Positions 20,535 to 32,250 of a DNA stretch of 64,000 nt are shown here, in pieces. This DNA comes from Ciona intestinalis. Lineage: Eukaryota > Chordata > Ascidiacea > Phlebobranchia > Cionidae. Every line of letters starts with the position of its first letter. Positions within the stretch are counted from its first letter, which is position 1. The notes below the pieces were generated by a model. The model was not told where the DNA came from and made no database searches. It saw only the letters and a program-made list of their open reading frames with translations. Where the stretch lies: positions 2,928,381 to 2,992,380 of the forward strand of contig NC_020175.2 in NCBI RefSeq assembly GCF_000224145.3, read 5' to 3'. Made by a program: the position numbers and the translations under genes.

Positions 20535-23500
20535 TCAGTTTTTTCTCGCTCGAACGCTGAAACGAAAAGGTGCTGGCGTGTTCACGGCTCCCTTAGGATC
20601 TTTTTCCAACGTCGGCGGACCGGTTACTTGATCCACTACCAAGTGAAACCGTTTGACAATATTTACTATAAAAAGAAATATCTCTGCTTTGGCTATTTGC
20701 TCGCCCAAACAACGCCTATAACCACATGCAAAAGGAATGACGTTGTTAGATGAGACGAAATTGCCGTTGCTGTCAAGATGACGATCGGGTCGAAACTCGT
20801 GTGGATTTTTCCAAACATTTTGATTATTGTGGACCCTCCAAATGTTGGTAAGTACCTATGTTAGAATTAAGCACAAAACGTACATGTTATACTTTATTAT
20901 ATATATCATTATTAATGTAACTTATTTATCCTAGCCTGACAGGGCAACGCCAGTCTCCAAAACAGAGGCGTTCTGTCCTACATATCATGTCCGCTTATAC
21001 GAGTTACCACTTATATAACTTCATGGGCGATTTTTTTGGTTATTTTTGTTCAACGTCTGGCTGCGAATTTAGAAAAACACACAAGGTAAACCCACATGTC
21101 TGATGTGTGCTGATTGGCCAATGTACTTACTGGAGTATCTTTAGGAATGTCATAACCGCACAGTCGCACGCTTCGAACAGTTCGATGAGGCAGATTCAGC
21201 GTTGCAATGGATCGGTGCCGGTGTATTTCTTGTATAAACGAGCGCATGTACGGCATGTTTTCTTGGTGTTTGCAACTGGGGGTTTCGTTGCCTGATTTAA
21301 ATAAAAACGCATAGTAGGCTTGGGGAAGACGGTTGCGCCTTTAGCACATAATATCCTAATTGTGTTTTTAAACAATTAACAACGGTCTATGGGGGTCGTG
21401 AGGATACGGTTTTTATAATTCTTTGAATGTTCTTTGTTTAAAACCCAATGAGAGGAGAAAATGGAATGAAAAGGTGTCCCGCCTTCCCCTACTACATACT
21501 TGTTTACGTGATTAAATTATGAATAAAGTAAGCCTACGCCTACAGCAGTCTGGTCAGTAGCGATTGGCCGTTATAGAACAGCGTCCAGGACCAAACACTT
21601 AATAACGTAACGGCATTTACCATAAAATATTCGCTTGATGTTCTATTTCGCTACATAGCATTATTACCTCTTTTTGCTTAACCTATCATGGCAACTTTTT
21701 TTTATACAGTAAGGGTGGGGGAAGATGGGACACTTTTTATTCTATTTTCTCGTCCCATTTGGTAGTAAACAAAAAACATTCATAGAGTTATAAACCGTAT
21801 ATAGGCCTACTTACGACTTATACATAAGCCATTGTTATTTGTTTAAAACGCGACTAGGATATTTAGATAGTATGTGTTAAAGGTGCCCGTTTTCAACCGC
21901 CCTACTAAATAGTAGTGTGGGGTTATATGGGACATATTTTCATTATGTTTTTCCCGTCCCATTTTTTACATAATTTTAACATAGGTGCAAAAACAATAAA
22001 GCCTGTATAAAACTCAGTAGTTTGTAACTTAGAAATACTGATCTTTGTAACCGTTCAAATAAACTTACCGATAACCTTGTCCACCTCTTGCCATATTTTC
22101 TCCTGACACTCTGGATGCCGAAGCAAAGACACAACACACCAACCAAACGCTGCAGTCGTTGTATTAATAGCAGCTACCAATAAATCTCGAGTGTAATGGT
22201 GGAGTTGCTCATCCTATAACACATTTATTTTTGTATTGTGGCGTATTGTTTATTCTTTTGCTGTTATATGTTTGTAGTTTTTTATGTGTAGTTTGCTGTG
22301 CCGTCCTGTCGTATTGGTTAAATTAAACGAATGAACAAAATGTAAGTTGTTTACCACGCGTGGCGAGGCAACGACAGTCGTTATAACGCGGGCTCTCTGA
22401 TTCAAACATCTCGTGCAGGCGCGCAAACTATTGTGCCGCGGCGCCGGGCAATAAACTTAGATACTCTTTCGTCTTTGTGTTGCAACATTTTAATTGCAGT
22501 GACTGCACACGAGTTGACACTTCTGCGCGTATTTTACTGATAATTGGTTGTCTTGGCGTGAGTGCGCCTTTTTCTCTCGTTACCCTTGCACCCGACCTAG
22601 TATTGGACATAACTGGCAGTTCTCGTTGTGCAGTTAACGTGGTACAGTTTTGTGACAAAACCGTTGGAATTTGTGTTCAGTTGAGAGCGAGTCTTGTTTA
22701 TGTGTAACTCAGTTTCGTGATTAAATTAACAATAAAGAAAACATACAGCTTGGTCAGTATAAGCGGTAGGCCGTTAAAACAGTGTTCAGGATCATACACA
22801 TTATAACGTAATTTACCGTAAAGTATTCGCCTTCCTTGTTCATTTCTGCTATAAAATGATCGACGAAGTCTCTTTTGGTGCTTGAATCGAAGTCCTGTTT
22901 ATGCATCTCAGAGATGTTCCGTATTACTCCTGTTATCAACAAATTATAAATTACTCGCCGCTTCTTGCCAAGTTTGTCCCACGCCTTTTAACTCAGGCGC
23001 AGATAACCGACTGGCAAGTTTCAATTGAACAGTTAAGCATTACAGCTATTACTGCACTTATGGCCCTTATTGTTATAAGTCATATGTAGTCTATTACTAA
23101 TATATTTGGATATATATGATTTTTCGAACGATTTTTAACACGTGAGCATACAGTACAGGATTAAACCAAATTATAGACAGCATTAACATGTATTATATCA
23201 GTTATACCTGTAACCTGTTCAATGCTGTTTACTATCTTCTTGTATGTCCAACGGAAAGGCGGGATAAACCGAAGAATCGGTGAGTACATGACGACTGTTT
23301 TACTCGGTCTGCGTATTATGACATACATGAAAAAGTTAGTATGTACAGTTGGGTAAGACGGGACAAGTTTTCCCTCTCTTTTCTCGTCTCATTTGGTAGC
23401 AACCACAATGTATTATTTGGTAGTAAACACAATGTATTATTTGGTAGTAAACACAATGTATTACAAAATTACATAACCGTGTCTTGACGACTTTAATAAC

Positions 23501-25526
23501 GTTGTTAATAGGTAAAACTCATGAAATATGGGATTTAGGAGGTACGGTACCCCACAGTACTATATTATATTCAAGCATACGTTGGAAATGTATGTTTTTA
23601 TCCTTTCAGCAATTGGGTAAAGCATGTCCATCGCGTATAAAAAGTGGTTCAGTTACCTTATATGTTCTGTAATATTGTTCAAAACTGGATCGTCGTAGTC
23701 GTATCGTTTTCCCATTAGAACGGAGCATGTGACATTAGTTACTGCTTTCCGAAAGAGAGTCTGTATAAACATTTTTTTATTCAGATTGCCTTAACACAGT
23801 AGAACAGTAGGGTAACGCTATATACTGATGTAAATAAATCGTAGATTCATTTGAAAAATATACAAGATATAGAGTGGGGTAATATGGGACATGTTTTCGT
23901 TCTATTTTCTCGACCCATTTGGTATAAAAAGAACATCTATATACTTGCTTTAGCGTATAGCAGAGAAAGCGTTGTTATTTCTTTGAAATACGATCAGGAA
24001 GTTTGGATTTTAGTGCTAACAGTATTCGATATCCCCTCTATCCCCACGGTACTATATTTCATAAAGTTTTTTATTCGCGTTTCATATTTCAGCCTATTGT
24101 ATAGTAGGGTGGGAAAATGGGACAGCACCTCTGCCCATTCTGGTCCCATTTAGTAGTAAACAAAAATCACCCAAAGAATTTAAAACTATATCTCTAGGAC
24201 TTCCATAGACCGTTGTTAGTTGTTTAAAACACAATCAGAATCTTTTGAAATTATGTGCTAAAGTTGTCCCAATTTCCCCCACCCCGGCACAATATCATAT
24301 TTTTCCTCTTTTCTTCTTTTTTGAGCGTATTGTATTCTGTATGTTGGTAGTATATGGTGATGTGGGGGAAGATGGGACACCTTAAGCACATAATATCCAA
24401 ACATCCTGACCGTGTTTAAAACAAATAATAACGGTCTATTAGAGTCGTAAAGATACGGTTATATATTTTTTTGAATCTTTTTTGTTTACTACTATGCGGG
24501 ACGAGAAAATAGTGTGAAAAGGTGTCCCATCTTCCCCCATCCTACTGTATATAGTCCTACCATAACATTTTCTTGTGACCCGCCGCTTGATAGAAAATGG
24601 CAGAGGACTTCAAATTCGTAGTTCATTATGTCATCCAAGGACCCTCTGCCCATTCCTAGACTAAATCGTAATAAAATATGCTTTAATCAGCCAAGTGAAT
24701 AAAACTTTTTTGAATGTAACTTACCCCACCATACTATATATATACTAATCGAAGACTGGTGTATTAAAGTTTAAGATTTTACTGCAGCTGACTGTATATA
24801 TGCAGCATATACCTTCTTAGTGTCATAATACCAAACTTTCGCTGCGCCTTCCATTTTTCGCCATCGACGAATACAATTCCACAACCGTTGGTCAACATAT
24901 CGAATAATGGCGACTTCGGCCGCCCAGCAAAATCCTCTCCCTGCTTTACCAACGCCTATACAAGCGACACAAAGTCAGAGTTCTCCCAGATGTATAATAT
25001 AGTACTGTGGGATAAGACGGGACAACTTTAGCACATAATATCTAAATACCCCGATCGTGTTTTAAACGAATAACAACGATTTATATGGTAGTCGTAAAAG
25101 TTTATAATTCTTTTGAATGTTTTCTTCTTCTTCTTCTTCTTTGAATGTTCTTTGTACCCTATACTAAATGTGACTAGAAAATAGAATCTTTCCCCACCCT
25201 ACTATATATTAACTCTAGGCACGCCACTTGTAGCGACCACTATACAGTATGTAGATATTATTTTGTATATATACCTGTGTTATAGTTTCAATGTCATTTA
25301 GTACGATCCAGTCCATTCGGCCCATACGAAATGACATGACCCGACTTTCGTACTGATCAGCAAACTTGCTAAGAACTTTTTCGGGATACTTTCCGAAATA
25401 AGGCACGATCCCAAGCACAGGAAACCCTCTTGGCCCCGGTGGAAAGTTCTTAGGTCTTCTTTGCCACGATAGTAAGCAGTAGATTGAGAAAACTGCAATC
25501 GTGAAGTACCAAAAACAGTATTCCAT
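20535..25526 (-). CDS. cytochrome P450, CYP2 clan
   Basis: Microsomal haem-thiolate monooxygenase of 477 aa. Nine exons on the minus strand, in order: 25526-25275, 24955-24813, 24660-24567, 23760-23657, 23308-23208, 22929-22817, 22213-22069, 21291-21131, 20855-20535. All GT-AG junctions keep phase. Features: N-terminal membrane anchor (WYFTIAVFSIYCLL), proline hinge PPGPRGFPVLG, helix-C region GEKWKAQRKFG, I-helix AAINTTT (about 283-289), K-helix E339-I-H-R342, haem loop PFACGYRRCLGE with Cys420. The exon pattern and sequence fit the CYP2 clan; I cannot name the subfamily. The I-helix acidic residue is Asn286 here. Introns are packed with MITEs. Substrate unknown. Confidence 0.95.
20913..21035 (-). 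mobile_element. tRNA-derived SINE, 3' portion
   Basis: taatgtaacttatttatcct and cttatacgagttaccactta, reversed, in the last intron of the P450 gene. Confidence 0.65.
21311..21496 (-). mobile_element. TAGTAGGGTGG MITE
   Basis: ttagcacataatatcctaat, ggtctatgggggtcgtgagg, aaaggtgtcccgccttcccc. In an intron of the P450 gene. Confidence 0.85.
21706..21907 (+). mobile_element. TAGTAGGGTGG MITE
   Basis: agggtgggggaagatgggac at the start and caaccgccctactaa at the end. In an intron of the P450 gene. Confidence 0.85.
21910..22010 (+). mobile_element. MITE-related fragment
   Basis: tagtagtgtggggttatatg with gggacatattttcattatgt. Only the left half is seen, abutting the previous copy. Confidence 0.6.
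22340..22447 (-). mobile_element. tRNA-derived SINE, internally deleted
   Basis: The 3' end (gtggcgaggcaacgacagtc) is joined to the 5' head (tgtgccgcggcgcc) with the middle missing. In an intron of the P450 gene. Confidence 0.65.
23345..23564. mobile_element. MITE, divergent subfamily with internal 24-bp triplication
   Basis: gggtaagacgggacaagttt at one end and accccacagtactata at the other. Three tandem copies of tttggtagtaaacacaatgt-type units lie at 23393-23463. Confidence 0.7.
23869..24055 (+). mobile_element. MITE, divergent copy
   Basis: agagtggggtaatatgggac start and ctatccccacggtactata end. In an intron of the P450 gene. Confidence 0.75.
24102..24290 (+). mobile_element. TAGTAGGGTGG MITE
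   Basis: tagtagggtgggaaaatggg start and tttcccccaccccggc end. In an intron of the P450 gene. Confidence 0.85.
24354..24549 (-). mobile_element. TAGTAGGGTGG MITE
   Basis: gtgggggaagatgggacacc start and catcttcccccatcctactg end. In an intron of the P450 gene. Confidence 0.85.
25000..25206 (-). mobile_element. TAGTAGGGTGG MITE with internal TTC run
   Basis: Starts tagtactgtgggataagacg and ends ttccccaccctactatata. A ttcttcttc microsatellite with a short repeat interrupts the interior. In intron 1 of the P450 gene. Confidence 0.8.
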
Positions 25527-25635
25527 TGTAAACCTATAGATTTCTGCGCCTCGGTGGATTTTTTGGTTATTATTATATTTAACGAGACCTACATCTCTGG
25601 TTCATAAGTTAGACCTAAATTTTAAACGGTATTTA

Positions 25636-25831
25636 TAGTAGGGTGGGGGGAAGATGGGACATCTTTTTATTCTATTTTCTCACCCAATTTGGTAGTAAAC
25701 AAAGAACATTCAAAACATTACAAAGCCGTATCCTCACGACTTTAATAAACCGATTCTAACTGTTTAAAATCTGATCAGGATATTTGAATATTCGCCGCTA
25801 AAAGTGTCCCGTCTTTCCTCACCCTACTATA
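25636..25831 (+). mobile_element. TAGTAGGGTGG MITE
   Basis: Both termini are present (tagtagggtggggggaagat; tttcctcaccctactata), upstream of the P450 gene. Confidence 0.9.
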
Positions 25832-25839
25832 TAACCAAA

Positions 25840-26290
25840 ATGCATATCCACGTATGAGCTTTTATTGCTTATTGACTTACAACGTATACATTTTCACACA
25901 TAACTGCATATACCCGGTTTTTAAGTTTTCTGTGCGCCAACATAGAGGCACAATGTGTAAGAAAAAGTTTAAGTTCGGGCTCACTTTTAAATACGGACAG
26001 ATGGTGCCATTAAGAAGCATCAGTTAAACCAAAGCACGACCGGCTCTAAAATAAGCGGATTAGTGAGTGTGAAATTTAAACATAATATTTGCAATGATGC
26101 GTGCAGGCCTGACCTTAAATCGCAATTTAAAACTATATTGACCTGCGTTGCAAGTGGCGGCGGGTCAATACCAAACTGTGATCAGTTGCTTGAGAGCAAG
26201 ATTAGGTAGCTTACCCGTCGAATCGGGGGGGGTGCCTCGGTTTAGACGCAAACACTGTAGATAAAATCAGACTATCGTTTTAAACTTGCG
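25840..26290. other. intergenic, no gene seen
   Basis: Unique-looking sequence upstream of the P450 gene, with a G run near 26224. No exon or promoter motif that I can support. Confidence 0.4.
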
Positions 26291-26292
26291 CT

Positions 26293-26391
26293 GGTGTCGT
26301 GATACATTTGTTCCGACCGTGAAATTTAGATCGGGTGCTATTGCGCCGCAACGCTACTGCGCAGTAGGTCGGAACAAATACAATGCGAGAC
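26293..26391 (-). mobile_element. miniature 95-bp inverted-repeat element, copy 1
   Basis: Its terminal repeats contain atttgttccgacc on both ends (gtgtcgtgatacatttgttc / reverse of the same family). The centre holds tgcgc palindromes and an atcgggtgctattgcgc block. Related copies are at 26910, 31479 and 63798. Confidence 0.75.
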
Positions 26392-26452
26392 CAGTTTGTT
26401 TTTCTGGACAAAATATTTGATCAACCAAGACAAATACTCAGTTTGTATTATA

Positions 26453-26630
26453 TAGTAGGGGGAGATGGGACGTCTTTGGCACATAATATCCAAGTATTCT
26501 GAAAGTGTTTTAAACAATTAACAACGGTATATGGGAGTCGTGAGGGTCCGATTTTATAATTCGTGGAATGTTATTCGTTTCCTACTAGGTGGGACGAAAA
26601 AATATGTCCTATCTTCCCCCACCCTACTCT
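26453..26630 (-). mobile_element. TAGTAGGGTGG MITE
   Basis: tagtagggggagatgggacg start and cttcccccaccctact end. Confidence 0.85.
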
Positions 26631-26909
26631 ATGCACAGCTTATTTTATCAAGTATTTTTACAATGGACGAGAAAAGTATGGTATGTAAGCAGTAAAGCAT
26701 CTTGTTTGAGCATGTATTAGTAATAAAGTAAATTATGTCTATTAAACTAATCTCAAATAAGTTTGCTTGTAGTACTTGCTTATTCTAGGCTACAGATATC
26801 ATATGCAACTCATTTCTGATGGCTTCAAACCGAAAACTAAAATTCCAACAAGTAGATTTCGTGTCCGAATCAATTTCAACGGAGCAGGGTCGCAATAAAT
26901 TTGGACCGG

Positions 26910-26999
26910 GTCGTCATTATATTTGTTCCGCGTTGCGACGTATGCGCAACAGCACCCGGTCCAAATTTAACGGCAGGGGCAAATATATTACAACACCGA
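26910..26999 (+). mobile_element. miniature 95-bp inverted-repeat element, copy 2
   Basis: gtcgtcattatatttgttcc, tatgcgcaacagcacccggt, aaatatattacaacacc. The open frame at 26819-27091 runs through it and is not a gene. Confidence 0.7.
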
Positions 27000-27740
27000 T
27001 GTTGGCTGACAATTTGTACAACTCAAAAGAAACCTCTAGGTTAGAGCAGTTACCAATAAAAGTCCTACTCAAGGACACACATTCACAATAGTAGCAACGT
27101 CGAGTCTCCGACCCATATACTCTATTTTGTTTTGTTGTGAACAGTTTAAATGTAGGTAAACCTTACTAGATGTGCTGGGCAACAGTGTAAGACACCGTTT
27201 GTTTGAGCACAGTGTCTTAGTAACCAGTATAAGAGTCGAATCTAGTTGATTGCTTATTGGCTGGAATGGTTTATGAAATATTCAGTTTTAAATCTAGACT
27301 GCGGAGTATTCTGTCTGCTAAATCGAAGAAGCCTTGTGAAAAATAACGCGTTACATAAGAAGCGTTTATTTAAGCTTTTTTTACGGCGAGATCCGATTAT
27401 TTTAAACCGCCAACGGCGAATAAACATTGATATTGTTTTTTTTGCGGTAAGAACAAAAGACATAAGTCACCATAATAGCAAATTGTATTTGCGTGGGCCA
27501 CAAAAAAGCTGCACCCTATTAGCCGAAAAATCACAAGATATTGGGTAAAGGGAATTCATATAGAAATATATAATGTGCTGTAAGATTGACTTTTAAATCC
27601 CAACAAACAAAAACTGCGACAGACAGTAAAATGTATGTGATTTTAAATAGGCCATAAATTATAAGGTACAAAGAGACAGTTTTTTTTCTCATAGCACAAC
27701 TGCATGTGTGCTTATGCAGCTGACAGAGTAATCTTTCATG
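27000..27740. other. intergenic, no gene seen
   Basis: It contains a SINE-like scrap (ttagagcagttaccaataaa, caaggacacacattcacaat) at about 27040-27110, otherwise unassigned. Open frames on both strands at 27246-27548 overlap each other and lack support. Confidence 0.4.
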
Positions 27741-27744
27741 GCTT

Positions 27745-29980
27745 TTAATCTGTTGGGCGTTTTTCGGCGTGTTTTTTGGTGTAGTCTTCGGCGGTTTTAT
27801 TAAATTTTGATCGGTCTTTTGTGAATTCCTCAGCTAAATCTCCACGAAGAGGATGCTCCGGCTCTGGACTTGTTATTAGAACCAGAAGAGCGTTCAGGAC
27901 TAGAAAAATGACAAGTTAATTAGTTTTTAATTTTTTTGGGCACAATGTTTGACCTGCAGGTTAAAGATTTCCATTTATCTATTTGGCCTACCAAATGTTG
28001 TTAAACAAAAAGTCTTAATAGTTACAAACGATTTATATTAAAAAATGAAAATGCTACACGCTTTCACACAAAAGTTGGCCTTCAGTTTAATGTGTTATAC
28101 TTTTACTGTTATGCACCAAATTGTTATGCACCAAATGGGTACTGTAACTGCCTAACTGAAGTTTATAAAAAAAGAATGTATGACCAATTAAATAAGAAGC
28201 GTTTCGGCACATGACCTAAATACCAAGTATGTACGCTATGCACTGCGTTCTGAATGACCAGACATTGTACGGGTCGTGTCTTTATGCACACTTTTGTTTC
28301 TATTGGAAGTTTAACTTAATTAAAATAAATGGCTTGTTTGTCCGTTAGATGTAGCGACCACGCTTATTTTTTCCAACTAAATGTAAATATGTTTTTAACT
28401 GTAAGCGTGTTTTAACAACTGTTGTTTTGTCGCTATATTCTGTCTTTTCGTTTAAAATATTTCTTAATCTTCGCTTTCGTAATCGAAGAGACAAATAAAA
28501 GTTATTATTATATTATTATTATTATAGATATATTTTAAGGTAACTGTGCACATAAGTGAGAACCAATAAAAATATGTTTAAGGCACTATGGCCTTGCACC
28601 AGAGGACCTAGGATTCGGGTCAGGGTTGGCCCAATGCACCACAACAGGTAAACACTAAAACAGTGTTATTGAATGTGTGCTGTTGTTGTTTCCATTCACA
28701 ATAATTGATTTAGTACTTTAGTGAGTAGTCAGTAATAAGTTGGGTAATAACACAAAAACAACTTTACAGTGAAATAACATTGTTACTGAATATGTGCTGT
28801 TGCTGCTTCCATTTACAATAATTTATATAGTAAGTTTGTTAGTAGCCTTACACAAAAAACAACTTGAAATAAAAAAAGGTAACACTCTGTAGTATGAACA
28901 TTTCACCTTGACTTGCTTTGGTTGCAGGTTTCCAATTTTCTGGGCTGATAATGGGTAAACAAATTTGGCCTTTTTCATCAATGTTTGGATGATAGATCTT
29001 TGTTTTGAAAGTTATTTTCGGTGGTTTAAACGGGTACTCAGCGGGAAAATTGATTTCAATGTGAAATGCTCCCTTGTTGTAAGGAACGCATTCCTGTGAG
29101 TTAACGGTTTAGTTTATGAATGAAGGAATAAACATAACTTATTAGCCCCTCGCGCAGCAGGTCAGTGGGGGTCGTTTTAACAGGTATGTTCTGTTTCATA
29201 CACCTTGTGCCCGCCTACGAATTACTACGTATATATTTTGGGGACAAGTTTTTGTTTTTTGAATGTTTTTTATGTATGGCTAACAAGCAATTGTTGTTAA
29301 GTGTTTTGTCCAAGTACACATACATTTTTAACAAGCAATTGTTGTTAAGTGTTTTGTCCAAGTACACATACATTCACAACGGCAGTAGCGACAAGCCTTG
29401 AACCTGCAAACTCTAAGTTAGTGGCAGGCAAGCTAACTAGTGTGCCACAGCACCAGAAAAACTGATATTTTGACTACAAAATATCTCAGACTTTGATAAT
29501 CACTTTGGACTTTAACAAAATAGCAGAATCCAAATGAAAAAAAGTTACCAAATAAATATCTTAAAAGATATTAAAATGCTTTTGCATATATATATATTAT
29601 ATAAAAGTGTACATGCATATCTATAAAGCAATCTTACTGGAACAAGCAGCACTTTCCAAGTTAATATATTATCCCAATTAATAAGCCTGTAAGCGGAACC
29701 TTTTCCTTTTCCGATATCTGCAATCTCCTAAAAAAAATTATAATAATAACTTTATTTGTCTCTTCGATTGCGGTAGCGAAGGTTTCAAAAAAATTTAATT
29801 GCAGACCCGATACAGCCACAAAACAGCAGTTGTTAAAACACGCTTATAGTTGTTAAGATGGCATGCCTTATCATGAACTAATACCAGGTTGGAAACTGAA
29901 CAACTTAATTCAACCTTTGCTTTAGTGAGAAATTATAAATGAAGCAATCCTACCTTTGTAAGTCTTCTTGTTGCCGCCAT
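27745..29980 (-). CDS. UBE2L3: UBE2L3-type ubiquitin-conjugating enzyme E2
   Basis: E2 enzyme that carries ubiquitin as a thioester and serves HECT and RBR ligases (the UbcH7 class reacts with Cys rather than Lys). It is 152 aa against 154 in human. Minus-strand exons are 29980-29954, 29727-29638, 29093-28907 and 27899-27745, all in phase. Visible: start [29 protein letters not shown], the HPN triad, active-site Cys84 in [30 protein letters not shown] and the end [10 protein letters not shown], each matching human UBE2L3. The residues after LLVP (ECVPYNKG) differ from human (DNPPYDKG) with no length change. Intron 3 contains a non-LTR tail copy and an imperfect direct repeat. Confidence 0.96.
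28196..28530 (+). mobile_element. non-LTR element 3' region with (TTA)n tail
   Basis: The sequence runs aaataaatggcttgtttgtc, gtagcgaccacgcttatttt, aagcgtgttttaacaactgt, then cgaagagacaaataaaagtt and a ttattattat tail. It is the best-preserved of about five copies in the window. The left boundary is uncertain. In UBE2L3 intron 3. Confidence 0.7.
28645..28865. repeat. imperfect direct repeat (about 110 bp unit)
   Basis: tgaatgtgtgctgttgttgt ... cattcacaataatt recurs as tgaatatgtgctgttgctgc ... catttacaataatt, in UBE2L3 intron 3. Confidence 0.6.
29110..29458 (-). mobile_element. tRNA-derived SINE with a 47-bp internal duplication
   Basis: Reversed copy ending in gtgtgccacagcacc. The block acaagcaattgttgttaagt...acatacatt occurs twice in tandem (about 29282-29372). 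In UBE2L3 intron 2; the open frame here is spurious. Confidence 0.8.
29738..29862 (-). mobile_element. non-LTR 3' tail, fragment
   Basis: ataataactttatttgtctc, cgattgcggtagcgaaggtt, ttgttaaaacacgcttatag; reversed, in UBE2L3 intron 1. Confidence 0.7.
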
Positions 29981-30900
29981 ACTGTATACTCGTTTTTTTT
30001 TGCTTTTTTTTTCACGTTCCCTTAAAACTCCCTATAGGAAACCTTTTTTTGTTAACTTTAAACGTGGATATCAGACCTGCTGCTGCACTTTCAGTCAGTT
30101 AAGCAATTTAATGCTTAATGAGCGATTTACAAATTTTAACTGCTTACGACCAGTTCCTAGTAAAGTCAATGAATTCGGTCAAACCAAATTACACGTTGTT
30201 GTTGTTTAATGTTGTATATTATATTTACGGTATAGAATATAGACACAACGAACACGTATCGCATGATAGCTAAAATATATATAATATTTGTCTTAACTGA
30301 AATTTATATTATATACAGTTGTTTCCTTTCGGTTGGTGAACTGGTGACTAACTAACACGTAAACCGGTAAACGTAACTATAACATAGCAGTTAGCCAGTT
30401 ACAATGTACGTCTTTCTTCGAGTACTTTTAGATTCTTTATTAAATTAATGTCAGTAGCAAAATATTGCAATGTAGACTGTATTTACACTGCTAACTACAT
30501 TTGAGCATGTGCTGGGCGATTTTACTCTCAAGATATTGCAGAAGTTAATACAGATACAGGAACTAGGAGATTAAATAATCCCAAAGCCATAGAAAACCCA
30601 AGTACACCAACCCAGTGTTACGTAAAGGGCAAATAAAAGACAATTTGGGTCCAAAATAACACAGTAGGCATGGGGAAATACAAAATGCATGTTTTTTGGT
30701 AAATTGAAGGAAACATGCACTTTAAACTAACTTAAAAGTTTGAAGTCCTGAAACCTAGAAAATTTGTTTTATTAACAAAAAAGTCAAAAACTGGATTTAG
30801 ACGGGGTTAATTTGTTACATTTTAGTCATTTATCACACAAAGTGGTGGGAGTTGGACTATACTTGGTGTTTTAAGGACTGTGTTATTTATCTGAACTAGC
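29981..30900. other. UBE2L3 upstream region, no gene seen
   Basis: AT-rich sequence. No exon supported on either strand. Confidence 0.4.
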
Positions 30901-30901
30901 C

Positions 30902-31412
30902 TATCACATGCACAGAAATAAAAAAGAGTAGAACGCGCAACTGCCCAAAACCGTGATATATTCTTTTTTCTATTCACGTGACCACCAACTCCGTCCCCAT
31001 TTCCCTTCGTCTTCATTGTAAAAGATAGGCGCATGGTAGTTTTAGGAGTTTTTAGCTGTTTATTTCAAAAACTACACCAACTATTCAAGTTTATTAGGCC
31101 AGTTTAGTTATTTGGTAGGTTAACGCTTATAGTTTACCACTTTTTAGGAAATTTAATTATTTATTAATTTTAATTAAAAACCTTCAAGCAAACAGTTTGT
31201 TAGAAATATTTGTATATTAGAAAATAGTTGTTTTGCCCTATAACTTTAAATCAAGTCAAAAAATAAAGAAAAACTACATAAAACGCCCTCGAATCCATCG
31301 ACTACAATAGTAAACGGGAACGACCCGCAAAAGAGAGAGAGTGTATCGTACTCTCTCCTTTGCCGACGTTGGAGATGCGCCTTCTATTCTTTTTTATTTC
31401 TGTGATCACATG
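30902..31412. repeat. possible element with about 30-bp inverted ends
   Basis: cacagaaataaaaaagagta at 30908 is mirrored by the reverse complement of tctattcttttttatttctg near 31383-31402. Close to the right end there is a gagagagtgtatcgtactctctc-type palindrome at 31334-31358. Target duplications are not clear. Confidence 0.4.
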
Positions 31413-31478
31413 GCACAGGATGCTGCTGTTGAGTAACGGTCGCCCAAAACATTTTTTAGCTGGTACGTATTTATTAGA

Positions 31479-31566
31479 GCTCGTATTGTATTTGTTCTGA
31501 CATGATGCGCATGCGCAATAGCACTCGGTATAAATACAACAGTCGGAACGAGTATATCACGACACC
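31479..31566 (+). mobile_element. miniature 95-bp inverted-repeat element, copy 3
   Basis: gctcgtattgtatttgttct, tgatgcgcatgcgcaatagc, cagtcggaacgagtatatca, ending cacgacacc. A SINE begins directly after it. Confidence 0.75.
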
Positions 31567-31670
31567 GGCGCCGTGGCAACGTGGTTATCGCTTCTGAATC
31601 TAACCCAGAGGCAATTGTTTCAAGGTTCGTCGCTGCTATCATGTCGGGCGTATATATGTGTCCTTGGACG
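31565..31670 (+). mobile_element. tRNA-derived SINE, 5' portion
   Basis: ggcgccgtggcaacgtggtt, tctaacccagaggcaattgt, ttcaaggttcgtcgctgcta. The 3' body is absent. Confidence 0.75.
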
Positions 31671-32250
31671 ACGAAAAACATTTTTGCCGTGCCAGTTTCG
31701 TATCTTCAATGGGATATGGGCTATGTATTTGAAAGTAAGATTTCACTGCTCTTAATTGTCCACACAGATATAGGTAATCACAGTTTGTGTATGTTGCTTC
31801 CGATTCACTGGCGCCCTTTATAATTTGGTGTATGGTTTCTGGCGTTGCGCGTATTGACTCTTGATAAATAATACAAACTGCTTGAGAAATAACGAATTGC
31901 AGTAAGGTGAATGAAATAATACAATTCCGTAACAGTTTGATTATAATACAACAGCATTTTTAAGATAAAAACCTAAGAACAAGGTGCAGCCAGATTCAAT
32001 ACAGAGATATTCAGTCACTTTGAATATATACATAAATAATTTAAATCGAATTCTATCCGATGCGTGTTTAAGAGCAGGTAGCATGTTAAATGGCACGCTT
32101 GGCCTGAAGGTGTTCGATCATACGCCGCCAAAGTAAAGGAAAATATAGCAGCTGAATATATACACGATTTTTCGAATGTCTTTTACAAGATAAAACATTA
32201 GGAATTATGGAAGTCAATTGTGTACGATTTGTGGTGTCATTTCTTGAGTT
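31671..32250. other. intergenic, no gene seen
   Basis: 3' flank of the small membrane-protein gene. No further exon recognised. Confidence 0.4.
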
